From: Pectinatus sottacetonis
GTDB lineage: Bacteria > Bacillota > Negativicutes > Selenomonadales > Selenomonadaceae
Direction: 5' to 3'
DNA: 64,000 nucleotides
NCBI RefSeq assembly: GCF_015732155.1
Contig: NZ_WIQK01000001.1
Span: 1 to 64,000 of the forward strand
The position numbers and the translations under genes are program-made. Positions 1 to 8,422 of this stretch are shown piece by piece. The notes beneath the pieces are model-generated. The model was not told where the DNA came from. It worked only from the letters and a program-made list of their open reading frames with translations, and made no database searches. Positions within the stretch are counted from its first letter, which is position 1, and the number at the start of each line of letters is the position of its first letter.

Positions 1-148
1 GGATGAACGCTTATCTACTGTAGCAGCAGAGCGTTATCTAGTCGCTGCTGATGTAAGCAGAGCAAAACGCCGTAAAGTCATTGATAAAATGGCTGCTGTC
101 TTTATTTTACAGGGATATCTAGACAGTAATCCGCAAAAATTATATTAA
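1..148 (+). CDS. ruvX: RuvX/YqgF Holliday junction resolvase-like protein, C-terminal part
   Basis: The window opens inside this gene; the frame starting at base 2 gives 48 codons and a TAA stop at 146-148. The visible peptide begins [10 protein letters not shown], continues with [14 protein letters not shown] and ends with ILQGYLDSN. These are the conserved C-terminal blocks of the YqgF family (putative pre-16S rRNA nuclease / Holliday junction resolvase), including the acidic residue of the DER motif that is part of the RNase H-like active site. The start and first two catalytic blocks lie upstream of the window. A strong hairpin follows directly. Assignment rests on motif recognition over a short fragment. 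Confidence 0.88.
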   Translation, partial: DERLSTVAAERYLVAADVSRAKRRKVIDKMAAVFILQGYLDSNPQKLY

Positions 149-152
149 AAAA

Positions 153-194
153 AAGTTCGTTATAGGAAAAAATCTCCTATGACGAACTTTTTTT
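153..194. terminator. Bidirectional terminator between ruvX and sdhB
   Basis: A 15-bp stem (153-167 with 175-189, one G-T wobble) with an A-run on the left and a T-run on the right lies between the convergent ruvX and sdhB genes. It can stop transcription from either side. Confidence 0.85.
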
Positions 195-207
195 AAACTA
201 TTATTAA

Positions 208-960
208 TTATTTATTAAAAATATTCTTTAAAGCTTGTTTATTTACATCACGATTAAGCTGTGCCAGATACGTAGTCAATTTTATATCCTTAGGACAAAC
301 TTCAACACAGTTTTGACTGTTGCCGCAGCTTGTAATACCGCCCTTTTGCATTAAGGCATTAAGACGTTTTTCTTTATCAAATTTGCCAAGTGGATTAAGA
401 TTGAATAAATATGCCTGTACAGTAGGTGCCGGTCCAATAAAATCAGACTGAGGACCAACATTAGGACAGGCTTCCAAACAACAACCACATGTCATGCAAT
501 GAGCAATTTCATAAGCAGTTGCAGCAGTGTAAGGGTTTTGGATAGGAGCATCATTTACTTCCCAACTGCCATCTACTTCAATCCAGCCTTGAATACGTTT
601 AAGGCTTTCAAACATTACGGAACGATCTATTTGTAAATCACGGATAACAGGAAAAGTACGTGCCGGAGCCAAATGTATAGGCTGCGAAATCTGGTCTACC
701 AAAGTAGCACAAGCTTGTTTAGCTTTTCCATTAATAACCATCATACAAGCACCACAAACTTTTTCCAGACAATTACATTCCCAGACAACAGGAGTTGTCT
801 TTTTACCATCTTTAGTTACTGGGTTTTTTTGTATTTCCATTAACGCAGCAACAACATTAAGAGCCGGACGATATGGTACTAAAAATTCTTCTGTATAAGG
901 TTTACTGTCAGGACTATCCTGACGTTCTATAATAAAATGTACTGTTTTTTGTTCTGACAT
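208..960 (-). CDS. sdhB: Fumarate reductase/succinate dehydrogenase iron-sulfur subunit
   Basis: This 250-residue subunit carries electrons between the cytochrome b anchor and the flavoprotein at the cytoplasmic face of the membrane. Three cluster motifs are visible: a [2Fe-2S] set at C62/C64/C69/C72/C84, a [4Fe-4S] motif CMTCGCCLEACP at 155-166, and a CGNSQNCVEVCP motif at 212-223 for the third cluster. It is the last gene of the sdhC-sdhA-sdhB order and starts 5 bases after the sdhA stop. With PFOR and fumarase nearby, the enzyme probably runs as a quinol:fumarate reductase in an anaerobe, but sequence alone does not fix the direction. The gene ends at a hairpin terminator. Confidence 0.95.
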   Translation of the reverse strand: MSEQKTVHFIIERQDSPDSKPYTEEFLVPYRPALNVVAALMEIQKNPVTKDGKKTTPVVWECNCLEKVCGACMMVINGKAKQACATLVDQISQPIHLAPARTFPVIRDLQIDRSVMFESLKRIQGWIEVDGSWEVNDAPIQNPYTAATAYEIAHCMTCGCCLEACPNVGPQSDFIGPAPTVQAYLFNLNPLGKFDKEKRLNALMQKGGITSCGNSQNCVEVCPKDIKLTTYLAQLNRDVNKQALKNIFNK

Positions 961-965
961 TGTTA

Positions 966-2723
966 TTATTTACCTCCCTTAGCAACATCGTAGCGACGCG
1001 GACGCGGTTTAATCAAGGAGTGATCAAAATCTCTATAGGTAATTTCAGGTTCATTTGTTTCAGGATTATATGTTGCAATAGTAGTTTTAAGGAATTTTTC
1101 ATCATTGCGATCAGGAAATTCCGGTTTATAATGAGCGCCACGGCTTTCGTCACGTTTGCGAGCAGCCTTACAGATAACCATTGCATAAAGGATCATATTG
1201 CGCAACTGACGAACAAACATAGCTTCCTGGTTTGCCCAATGGCCTTTATCACTTACACCGATATCATTCCAGCGTGCTAAAATCTTTTTCAACTCGCCCA
1301 TACAGTAATCAAGTTCTTTATTAACACGAACAATTGTACAATATTTATTCATTAAATCACCTAATTCATGGTGAAGTTTGTGCGCATTTTCTGTACCATT
1401 CATATTAATAATATCTTCAAACTGATCTACACATTCCTGTTTTGCAACGGTAAGCTGTTCATCAGTTAATTCTTCGCCTATTTCATCACTTTCTGACCAA
1501 CGAATTGCTTCCGGACCTGATATCGTTCCAGAATAAGCTGCCGAAAGAAGTGAATTAGCTCCCAAACGATTAGCTCCATGATACTGATAATCACATTCTC
1601 CAGAAGCGAGCAGTGCCGGAATATTTGTATTGTGTTTGATATCTACCCAGATACCACCCATTGAATAATGAACGGAAGGATATATCTGCATTGGCACTTT
1701 ACGAGGATCATCGCCTACAAATTCCGAATACATTTCTAATATACCACCAAGTTTACGTTCAAGATATTCAGCAGGAATATGGGAAAGATCCAAATATACA
1801 CGATTTTCGCCGTTAATACCTAATCCCTGATTTACACATACATCATATATAGCACGTGCCGCAATATCACGAGGAACTAAGTTACCATAAGCTGGATACA
1901 TTTCTTCCAGGAAATACCATGGTTTACCATCTTTATAAGTCCATACACGACCACCTTCACCACGGCAAGCTTCAGACATAAGCCGATTCTTATCACTGCC
2001 TGGAATTGCTGTTGGATGAATTTGAATGAATTCACTGTTGCCAATTTCAGCACCTTGCTGATAAACAGCAGATACTGCAGAACCATTACATATAGTAGAT
2101 GCTGTACAACGACCGAAAATAACTCCCGGACCACCGGTTGCCAATATTACGGCATCAGCACGGAATGCTTCAACTTCCATTGAATTCATGTTTTGTGCTA
2201 CAATACCGCGACAAACTTTTTTATCGTTCTTTATAATTTTTATAAATTCCCAGAACTCATATTTTTTAACTTTGCCCTTTACTTCCCATTTACGAACTTG
2301 TTCATCAAGAGCATACAATAGCTGTTGACCAGTTGTAGAACCAGCAAATACCGTACGTTTATTTTTTTGCCCGCCGAAATTACGCAGATCCAGTACACCT
2401 TCAGCAGTACGTGTAAAAGGTACCCCCATGCGATCAAACATCTTTATAAGTTTAGGAGCTGTTTCGCACATACCTTTAACAGCTGTCTGATCTGCTAAGA
2501 AATCTCCGCCATAAACTGTGTCATCAAAATGTTCCCATGTTGTATCGTGCTGTCCCTTTGTATTCATGCAGGCGTTTATACCGCCCTGTGCACATAAAGA
2601 ATGTGAACGTTTTACAGGACAATACGAAAACAATTTTACTTCGCCGCCTGCTTCGCAAATTTTAATTGTTGCCATAAGTCCGGACAGACCACCGCCGACA
2701 ACGATTATATTCTTTTTACTCAC
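966..2723 (-). CDS. sdhA: Fumarate reductase/succinate dehydrogenase flavoprotein subunit
   Basis: This 585-residue catalytic subunit binds FAD covalently and interconverts fumarate and succinate. The dinucleotide-binding motif GGGLSGLMA sits at residues 10-18, and the SHSLCAQGG stretch near 40-48 holds the histidine expected to carry FAD. The active-site blocks HPTAIPG (236-242) and SEACRGEGG (250-258) are intact, as is the C-terminal HGANRLGANS block near 383. Length matches the Bacillus/epsilonproteobacterial class with a single-polypeptide cytochrome b. It lies between sdhC and sdhB in one operon. Fumarate reductase and succinate dehydrogenase cannot be told apart by sequence here. Confidence 0.95.
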   Translation of the reverse strand: MSKKNIIVVGGGLSGLMATIKICEAGGEVKLFSYCPVKRSHSLCAQGGINACMNTKGQHDTTWEHFDDTVYGGDFLADQTAVKGMCETAPKLIKMFDRMGVPFTRTAEGVLDLRNFGGQKNKRTVFAGSTTGQQLLYALDEQVRKWEVKGKVKKYEFWEFIKIIKNDKKVCRGIVAQNMNSMEVEAFRADAVILATGGPGVIFGRCTASTICNGSAVSAVYQQGAEIGNSEFIQIHPTAIPGSDKNRLMSEACRGEGGRVWTYKDGKPWYFLEEMYPAYGNLVPRDIAARAIYDVCVNQGLGINGENRVYLDLSHIPAEYLERKLGGILEMYSEFVGDDPRKVPMQIYPSVHYSMGGIWVDIKHNTNIPALLASGECDYQYHGANRLGANSLLSAAYSGTISGPEAIRWSESDEIGEELTDEQLTVAKQECVDQFEDIINMNGTENAHKLHHELGDLMNKYCTIVRVNKELDYCMGELKKILARWNDIGVSDKGHWANQEAMFVRQLRNMILYAMVICKAARKRDESRGAHYKPEFPDRNDEKFLKTTIATYNPETNEPEITYRDFDHSLIKPRPRRYDVAKGGK

Positions 2724-2757
2724 GTAGCTTCTCTCCTTATTTTTAGTTAAAACCTAG

Positions 2758-3378
2758 TTATTGCATTTTGTAAGCTGCCATAAATACAACAGTAACAACG
2801 GATAATAATACACAAACAGCCATCATTACTCTGCTTACGAATGTTTGTATACGAGGACCTTTAGCTATACCCCATGTCATGCACAGAGTGGTCACACCAT
2901 TGCAAAAATGGAATATCGCAGCAATCATGCCAACCAAATAGAGAACAAACCAACCCATATTATTAAACATCTGATCTAATAAAGCATAGGAAATCGGAGT
3001 ACCGCCGCCTTTAGTAAAAATACGCAGGTCGACTACATGGATAATAAGAAAAACAAATAAGAAAACAGCTGTCCATCTTTGAAGGGCAAACTGCCAGTTA
3101 CGGGCATATCCGTATTGTGTTGGATTATTTTTTGCCTGCAGAGTTATATACAAACCATAAAGCATATGGAACAAGAAAGGAATTGCCAGACCAAAAATTT
3201 CAATTACTAACATGATATTATGTGGAATAAGCTCAATTCTTTCAATGGCTTCATTAAAAGCCTGTGGTCCGCCAAGTACCTCTGCGTTAGTCATAATATG
3301 TTCTAACAAAAACAATCCCATCGGAACAATGCCGCAAATTGAATGCAGTCGACGAATGTAAAATGTTACATTGAACAT
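2758..3378 (-). CDS. sdhC: Succinate dehydrogenase/fumarate reductase cytochrome b subunit
   Basis: This 206-residue integral membrane anchor has about five hydrophobic segments and several membrane-placed histidines (for example in RRLHSICGIVP, LLEHI, FLFHML and IHVVDL) suited to ligate two b hemes, as in the Bacillus and Wolinella type. It links the SdhAB headpiece to the menaquinone pool. It is the first full-length gene of sdhCAB, with an AGGAGG ribosome site at 3385-3390. The stop codon of a 29-codon upstream ORF overlaps that site. Confidence 0.93.
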   Translation of the reverse strand: MFNVTFYIRRLHSICGIVPMGLFLLEHIMTNAEVLGGPQAFNEAIERIELIPHNIMLVIEIFGLAIPFLFHMLYGLYITLQAKNNPTQYGYARNWQFALQRWTAVFLFVFLIIHVVDLRIFTKGGGTPISYALLDQMFNNMGWFVLYLVGMIAAIFHFCNGVTTLCMTWGIAKGPRIQTFVSRVMMAVCVLLSVVTVVFMAAYKMQ

Positions 3379-3388
3379 TGTAAACCTC

Positions 3389-3478
3389 CTAATTATTTAT
3401 TCCCTCTGCGGGAAATTTTTTAATAAGGAAAGATCTAATAATAAATTTACCTGTGAATAAATTAACAGATTCATCCAT
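3389..3478 (-). CDS. Small ORF (29 aa) directly upstream of sdhC
   Basis: An ATG at 3478 is preceded by a GGAGG site at 3487-3491 with good spacing. It opens a 29-codon frame that begins MDESVNLFTGKF and ends PAEGINN. Its TAG stop (3389-3391) overlaps the AGGAGG of sdhC, so translation of the two would be coupled. The peptide is mixed (basic centre, some hydrophobics) and matches no family I recognise. It could be a genuine small subunit or leader peptide, or a chance frame with a good ribosome site. Confidence 0.5.
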   Translation of the reverse strand: MDESVNLFTGKFIIRSFLIKKFPAEGINN

Positions 3479-3524
3479 TATTAGCTCCTCCAAACTAACA
3501 AATTAATAATATATCTTACCGTAT

Positions 3525-3614
3525 AACCTAATCTGTCCATGTAAGGCATATGCAAGCTACCTTAGTGTGATCATGGCTTTACAGTTACTCACCATCTGTT
3601 TAGGTTAAAGATGG
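3525..3614 (-). promoter_or_regulatory. Candidate pseudoknotted leader RNA of sdhCAB
   Basis: Read on the minus strand, CCATCT (3614-3609) pairs with AGATGG (3597-3592). The loop of that hairpin holds AACCTAA (3606-3600), which is complementary to TTAGGTT at 3531-3525. The intervening sequence folds as CCATG/CATGG (3576-3572 with 3541-3537) stacked on TAAGG/CCTTA (3564-3560 with 3546-3542) with a 7-base bulge. This hairpin plus loop-to-tail pairing is the kind of fold seen in pseudoknotted riboswitches, but it matches none that I recognise. It fills most of the 330-base gap between fumarase and sdhC. Pairings were read by eye and no energy was calculated. Confidence 0.4.
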
Positions 3615-3656
3615 AAAACTTCCTGCTTTCTATTTTACAGTAATTACCATTCAAGT

Positions 3657-3684
3657 ATTTTAGTTATCCATCCAACATCTACAA
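3657..3684 (-). promoter_or_regulatory. Possible promoter of sdhCAB
   Basis: TTGTAG (3684-3679), a 16-base gap and TAAAAT (3662-3657) would start a transcript near 3650, just before the candidate leader RNA. The -35 is only a partial match, so read-through from fumarase is also possible. Confidence 0.4.
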
Positions 3685-3708
3685 AACGGTAAATTTTTGT
3701 TATATTCA

Positions 3709-4266
3709 TTAAAGTCTGCGATAAGGTTTCTGACCTATTTCATAAAAGTTATTGCCTTCAGAATCAATAACAACAATTGCCGGAAAATCTTCTACCGTAA
3801 GGGCTGCTAGTGCTTCAGGTCCAAGTTCAGGATAAGCAATTACTTCGTATTTTTTTACTGATTTAGAAATAAATGCTGCTGCCCCGCCTACAGCGGCAAA
3901 ATATGTAGCACCATTTTTCTTCATTGATTCAATAACTTCTGGTTCACGGGAACCCTTGCCAATCATTCCTTTTATACCTTGTTCAAGCATCGTAGGTGTA
4001 TATGCATCCATACGGCCGGCAGTCGTTGGACCGCATGATCCAATCGGATTACCAGGTTTTGCCGGTGTAGGCCCTAAATAATAAACGATCTGATTATGCC
4101 AATCTATTGGAAGCTTTTCTCCTCTAGCCAAAGCTTCTGTCATTACTTTATGAGCAGCATCGCGTGCACTATAAATAACACCACTTATTAAAACACTATC
4201 TCCTGCTTTTAATTTACGGGATGCTTCTTCCGTCAAAGGTGTTGTAATACGAATTTTTTCAGCCAT
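3709..4266 (-). CDS. Class I fumarate hydratase, beta (C-terminal) subunit
   Basis: This 185-residue subunit of the Fe-S fumarase/tartrate dehydratase family adds or removes water between malate and fumarate. The stretch SGVIYSARDAAHK, the block IGSCGPTTAGRMD and the C-terminal EGNNFYEIGQ are family hallmarks. I chose the ATG at 4266 (MAEKIRITTPL) because AAGGAGG lies about 10 bases upstream; an in-frame ATG nine bases earlier is too close to that site. It follows the alpha subunit by 23 bases. The fumarate reductase genes downstream favour fumarase over tartrate dehydratase. Confidence 0.9.
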   Translation of the reverse strand: MAEKIRITTPLTEEASRKLKAGDSVLISGVIYSARDAAHKVMTEALARGEKLPIDWHNQIVYYLGPTPAKPGNPIGSCGPTTAGRMDAYTPTMLEQGIKGMIGKGSREPEVIESMKKNGATYFAAVGGAAAFISKSVKKYEVIAYPELGPEALAALTVEDFPAIVVIDSEGNNFYEIGQKPYRRL

Positions 4267-4289
4267 TATTAACATTCCTCCTTAAAATA

Positions 4290-5132
4290 TTATAATACAC
4301 GTTTACTATGGCGCGTTGCATGACAGCAAATGGTTACAGCAACAGGAAGTCCTGCTATATGAGTAGGCCCCCATTCAATATTGACCGCAAGTGCAGAAGT
4401 AGTACCGCCAAGTTGTGGGCCAATACCCGTCTTATTAATCATATCTAAAAGATCTTTTTCCAATTGTGCATATTTTGGATGTTCATTACGAACGGTCAGC
4501 GGACGAAGAAGTGCTCTCTTAGAATAATACGCAGCCTTATCCATTGTGCCGCCAATACCGACACCAACAACCATAGGAGGACACGGATTACAGCTCGCAT
4601 GTAAAATAATATCCATAACAGCTTTTTTTACACCTTCAACTCCATCAGCAGGTACAAGCATTTTTATATCAGATTTATTTTCACTGCCAAAGCCCTTTGG
4701 TTCAATTTCAATTTTTAGTTTATCTCCAGGAACCATTTGAGTATAAATAATAGCAGGCGTATTGTTTTGTGTATTTTTTCTATCAAATAGCGGTTCAGCT
4801 ACTACTGATTTTCTTAAATAGCCTTCAGTATATCCTTTGGCTACTCCGGCATTAATAGCATCATTAAGACTGCCCCCTTCAATATGAAGGTCCTGTCCTA
4901 CTTCTAGAAATACAATAGTCATTCCTGTGTCCTGACAGATAGGACGATCTTCCGCCTTTGCAATTTCTGCGTTTTTGATAATTTGATCAAGAACATCTCG
5001 GCCTACAGGAGATTCTTCAGTTTCTCTCCCCTTTTTTAATGCTTGATAAACATCTTCAGGCAAATAATAAGCAGCTTCTTTACACATCTGTGCTACTGCC
5101 TCTGTAATTTGTTCTACCTGTATAGTACGCAT
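4290..5132 (-). CDS. Class I fumarate hydratase, alpha (N-terminal) subunit
   Basis: This 280-residue subunit holds the catalytic [4Fe-4S] cluster; candidate ligands are the cysteines in RPICQDTG, HASCNPCPP and the C-terminal VTICCHATRH. Two-subunit fumarases of this kind are common in anaerobes and oxygen-sensitive. The start at 5132 has AGGAGGG about six bases upstream. A longer reading from 5180 would run through the promoter, so I reject it. Together with the beta subunit and sdhCAB it makes the malate-to-succinate reductive branch. Confidence 0.9.
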   Translation of the reverse strand: MRTIQVEQITEAVAQMCKEAAYYLPEDVYQALKKGRETEESPVGRDVLDQIIKNAEIAKAEDRPICQDTGMTIVFLEVGQDLHIEGGSLNDAINAGVAKGYTEGYLRKSVVAEPLFDRKNTQNNTPAIIYTQMVPGDKLKIEIEPKGFGSENKSDIKMLVPADGVEGVKKAVMDIILHASCNPCPPMVVGVGIGGTMDKAAYYSKRALLRPLTVRNEHPKYAQLEKDLLDMINKTGIGPQLGGTTSALAVNIEWGPTHIAGLPVAVTICCHATRHSKRVL

Positions 5133-5170
5133 ATAAACCCTCCTAGAATATAATATCCCCAATGAAATAA

Positions 5171-5199
5171 ATGTTATCACATTTTTAAAATGCTTTCAA
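5171..5199 (-). promoter_or_regulatory. Sigma-A-type promoter of the fumarase operon
   Basis: TTGAAA (5199-5194), 17 bases, TAACAT (5176-5171). It sits 38 bases before the chosen start of the alpha subunit and also argues against the longer start. Confidence 0.75.
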
Positions 5200-5301
5200 G
5201 CCTATAATGACAAGTATTTGCAGATTTTAAAAGGTGAAACAGATTCATTTTTTTGCTTTACAATATTTATAGTTGATATTCTCCATTATAAATATTAAAT
5301 A

Positions 5302-5787
5302 TCATCTAATTGTATACTTTGTTATATAAAAAAATGATTTATTTTCTGGAAAATTAATTACTGCAAATGTTCCACATTTTCCATCACGCGGTAAAGAAAT
5401 GCTGCCAGGATTCAAAAATACCTGATTAGCTAATTTTTTTTCCATATAAATATGGCTATGCCCAAAAATTATTATATCAGCCTTATTCTTTATGGATTCT
5501 TCACGTAAAGTTTCAATACCCCACTTTACTTTGTATTTATGCCCATGTGTCAACCATACATTTTTATTTTTAATTGTAAAGTAAACATCTTCTTTACTAT
5601 CCAGACAGTTCCAATCTCCGTTTCCGGCAACTCTGATAACACGCCTGCCCGTAAGTTCCTGCAAATATTCTGCATCCTGTATATAGTCACCAGCATGGAG
5701 CCATATGTCAATTACTCCTGCTGCATTCACAGCTTTTTCTATAGGTTTTATATTACCGTGACTGTCACTCATTACTCCCACTCTCAT
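5302..5787 (-). CDS. YfcE-type metallophosphoesterase
   Basis: This 161-residue calcineurin-like phosphoesterase is probably a cytoplasmic phosphodiesterase. The metal-binding blocks appear in order: MSDSHG near residue 6, AGDYI, GNGDWN, THGHKY and FGHSHI, so the two-metal site is intact. Family members hydrolyse model phosphodiesters and the physiological substrate is unclear. It overlaps the rdgB stop by four bases and closes the rph-rdgB-yfcE operon, an arrangement common in Firmicutes. Confidence 0.88.
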   Translation of the reverse strand: MRVGVMSDSHGNIKPIEKAVNAAGVIDIWLHAGDYIQDAEYLQELTGRRVIRVAGNGDWNCLDSKEDVYFTIKNKNVWLTHGHKYKVKWGIETLREESIKNKADIIIFGHSHIYMEKKLANQVFLNPGSISLPRDGKCGTFAVINFPENKSFFYITKYTIR

Positions 5788-6374
5788 AACAAATATCCGG
5801 ACAATAATTGTTTTATTTTCCTTATCGCCTTTCCCCTATGACTTATTTTATTTTTTTCTTCTATAGATAATTCAGCCATGCTTTTGTCACCAATAAAAAA
5901 ATACGGGTCATAGCCAAAACCATTATTTCCTTTTTTTAGCAAGCGTATTTTCCCTTCACATATTCCTTCAGCTTGCAGTTTGGTTCCGTCAATATCATAA
6001 AAAACCAAAACACACTTGTATCTTGCAGAAGATTCTTTAACATTTTTCCGATTCAATTCACTAAGCATTTTTTTATTATTAGCCATATCATTTGATGGTT
6101 CCCCGGCAAATCTGGCAGAATAAATTCCCGGACGTTTATCTAATTCATCTATTTCCAGCCCGGAATCATCAGCAATACAAGCCGTACCTGTTTTTTCTGC
6201 ATAAAATTTTGCTTTCAGCAACGCATTTTCTGCAAAACTATTACCATTTTCTATTGCATCAGGCAAGTTGCCTAATTCAGTTAACGCCCTGACATTTACC
6301 GGCAAATCAGCAAATTCTTTTATCATTTCTTTAATTTTTCCCTTATTTTTTGTTGCTATGACTATTGTTTTCAT
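5784..6374 (-). CDS. rdgB: RdgB/HAM1 non-canonical purine NTP pyrophosphatase
   Basis: This 196-residue house-cleaning enzyme hydrolyses dITP, ITP and XTP to the monophosphates, keeping deaminated purines out of nucleic acid. The N-terminal IATKNKGKIKE, the central CIADDSGLEID, and GNNGFGYDPYF plus SHRGKAI in the C-terminal half are the conserved substrate- and metal-binding blocks. It starts directly after rph and overlaps yfcE by four bases, so the three are co-translated. Confidence 0.94.
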   Translation of the reverse strand: MKTIVIATKNKGKIKEMIKEFADLPVNVRALTELGNLPDAIENGNSFAENALLKAKFYAEKTGTACIADDSGLEIDELDKRPGIYSARFAGEPSNDMANNKKMLSELNRKNVKESSARYKCVLVFYDIDGTKLQAEGICEGKIRLLKKGNNGFGYDPYFFIGDKSMAELSIEEKNKISHRGKAIRKIKQLLSGYLL

Positions 6375-6375
6375 A

Positions 6376-7122
6376 TTAAGGTTCCCTTCCTATCCGCCAT
6401 CCAAGATAATTTCCTAAAATATCTTTCTGATAGGAAATTAACTTATCTATTCCCTTTTCTGCTTTAGCTAAAAGCTGTGTCAACTGAGTATGTGAAAAAG
6501 GATGTTCTTCTCCTGTTCCTTGTATTTCCACAAACTCTCCATTACCTGTCATTACAACGTTCATATCAACGACTGCTCTGCTATCTTCTTCATAGCATAA
6601 ATCCAGAAAAACATCATCTTCATTTATTACTCCCACACTCACAGCAGCCAGAAAATCTTTTATAGGAAAAATTTTTTGCGGGTCATAAATAGTTTCCATC
6701 GCATCTACCAAAGCCAGAAAAGCTCCTGTTATTGAAGCCGTTCTAGTACCGCCATCAGCCTGTATAACATCACAGTCTATTATTATACTACGTTCTCCCA
6801 GAGCCTTTAAATCCATCACACTCCTAAGACTTCTTCCAATGAGTCGCTGAATTTCCTGCGTACGCCCGCTTATTTTACCGCGTGAAGCTTCTCTTGCCAC
6901 TCTGACCTCAGTAGATGCCGGCAATAATGAATATTCAGCAGAAAGCCACCCACTGCCTGTTCCCCGTAAAAATTTAGGAACTCGTTCCTGGATACTTGCT
7001 GTACAAATAACTTTTGTATCGCCAAATTCTACTAAAACAGATCCAGCGGGATGTTTTAAATAATGTCTTGTAATTGTTACACGGCGCATTTCATCGTCAC
7101 TGCGTCCATCTGCCCTTATCAT
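6376..7122 (-). CDS. rph: Ribonuclease PH
   Basis: This 248-residue phosphorolytic 3'-5' exoribonuclease trims tRNA 3' ends and works as a hexamer. It shows [11 protein letters not shown] at the start, [19 protein letters not shown] with the RNA-contact arginines, [19 protein letters not shown] in the core, and [13 protein letters not shown] near the C-terminus. The length is normal for the family. GAGGAGG lies just upstream of the ATG. It is the first gene of the rph-rdgB-yfcE operon. Confidence 0.96.
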   Translation of the reverse strand: MIRADGRSDDEMRRVTITRHYLKHPAGSVLVEFGDTKVICTASIQERVPKFLRGTGSGWLSAEYSLLPASTEVRVAREASRGKISGRTQEIQRLIGRSLRSVMDLKALGERSIIIDCDVIQADGGTRTASITGAFLALVDAMETIYDPQKIFPIKDFLAAVSVGVINEDDVFLDLCYEEDSRAVVDMNVVMTGNGEFVEIQGTGEEHPFSHTQLTQLLAKAEKGIDKLISYQKDILGNYLGWRIGREP

Positions 7123-7188
7123 AAAATCCTCCTCAAAACTTACTATCTGCGCTCTGATATATAATTTTTAGTTTCAGTTTTTCACACC

Positions 7189-7215
7189 ATTATACCAATT
7201 TTATACCAATGTAAA
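7189..7215 (-). promoter_or_regulatory. Possible extended -10 promoter for rph
   Basis: TGGTATAAT (7197-7189) gives an extended -10, with TTTACA at 7215-7210 and a short 15-base spacer. It overlaps the end of the upstream metallophosphoesterase gene. Confidence 0.45.
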
Positions 7216-8343
7216 TAAGGTAATCTCCGGTGGACATCCTATCCTAAACGGAAACCAGCTTCCTGCCCCCGTACTCACATAACCATATAAATAGCCTTTT
7301 CGGAACATACCCCGCACATATTTAAATCCGAGAAACAGCGGCTTACCAAAAATACCGATCTGTCCACCATGTGTATGTCCTGTTAAAGTTAAATTAATAT
7401 GATACTCAAAACCATTATCAATAAAATCGGAGTGATGTGCCAACAATATTTTTATTGCTGAATCAGGTGCATTCTTAACAGCTTTCTTCATATATATTTG
7501 CGCCTGCTGTTGAAATTTACTTCTGTCATGTGGGTAATCCACTCCCATCAGACATAATTTTTCTCCATTTTTATTAATGATACTACACCTGTTATCTAAT
7601 ACTTTTATCGCCGTAGCATTTAAAGCCATCTTTATATTTTTCATATTATGCATATATTCATGATTTCCCCAACAAAAATAAATTCCATAAGTGAATTTAT
7701 CTACATATTTACCTAGTATTTTCACTGCCTGGACATTAAGGACGTCATCATCAAAAATATCACCTGTTACTGCTAAGATATCAGCATTCATCGCTGCTAA
7801 ATGTTTTAATGTATTATTCAATTTTTCCAGAGAAAAAAAACTACCTACATGGGCGTCTGTTAAATGAGCTATTTTCAAGCCCGACCAAGTTCCGGCATTC
7901 GCCATCTTAATGTTGTATTTTTTTACAATAATATCGTTTCTTTCAACAAAACTTCCATACAATACTACTCCCTCAATAGGAAGTAACATTGATTTAAAAA
8001 GAAAATTTCTTCTCCCCAAGTCAGTTGGTTTATCGATAATTTTAGTGATAAAAAATTTTTTCAGAAAACAACATATCAACCTGATAATATTCAACAATGA
8101 CAAAAATATTTCTGATATGAAAATAACGATTATTATTTGCTGGAACAGCCACAAATAAACAAAAGTTCTAGGTATAAATCTGCTAAAATACAAAAATAGT
8201 AATAACAACAAATTGATAAAAAAAATTTTCCCATAAATAAATTTTTTAATCATGTTAGGTACAATCTGCTTTAAAGTATAAGCAAAAAGTAACGAAAATA
8301 ATATGAGTGTTCCGAAAACGCAGGTTAAAAAAATAGTAAACAT
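7201..8343 (-). CDS. Membrane-anchored calcineurin-like metallophosphoesterase
   Basis: The 380 residues start with about four hydrophobic segments in the first 110 residues, then a phosphoesterase domain. The metal-site blocks are HLTDAHVGS, TGDIFDDD, WGNHEYM, LAHHSDF and LTGHTHGGQIG, all intact. The architecture matches the YkuE/YaeI-like predicted phosphohydrolases, some of which act on lipid-linked substrates such as UDP-diacylglucosamine; whether this one does is unknown. It stands as a single gene with its own short upstream gap. Confidence 0.85.
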   Translation of the reverse strand: MFTIFLTCVFGTLILFSLLFAYTLKQIVPNMIKKFIYGKIFFINLLLLLFLYFSRFIPRTFVYLWLFQQIIIVIFISEIFLSLLNIIRLICCFLKKFFITKIIDKPTDLGRRNFLFKSMLLPIEGVVLYGSFVERNDIIVKKYNIKMANAGTWSGLKIAHLTDAHVGSFFSLEKLNNTLKHLAAMNADILAVTGDIFDDDVLNVQAVKILGKYVDKFTYGIYFCWGNHEYMHNMKNIKMALNATAIKVLDNRCSIINKNGEKLCLMGVDYPHDRSKFQQQAQIYMKKAVKNAPDSAIKILLAHHSDFIDNGFEYHINLTLTGHTHGGQIGIFGKPLFLGFKYVRGMFRKGYLYGYVSTGAGSWFPFRIGCPPEITLFTLV

Positions 8344-8422
8344 TTAATTCATCCTATCAAATTGCAAATGTCATAGTAATTTTCCTATATAGATTTATTA
8401 CAATTATATCATGCACTATTTA

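Noticed and set aside
1877-2134. 85-codon minus-strand frame inside sdhA
   Set aside because: It lies within the well-conserved sdhA frame and has no ribosome site or recognisable motif.
3577-3595. Cobalamin riboswitch fragment before sdhC
   Set aside because: AACTGTAA is present, but the B12 box and other conserved blocks are not.
3525-3614. c-di-GMP-I (GEMM) riboswitch before sdhC
   Set aside because: A GTAAAGCC stretch and CTAAGG recall GEMM, but the GAAA tetraloop hairpin and the rest of the core are missing.
4290-5180. Longer start (5180) for the fumarase alpha subunit
   Set aside because: The added residues would be coded by the promoter region itself, while ATG 5132 has a clear AGGAGGG.
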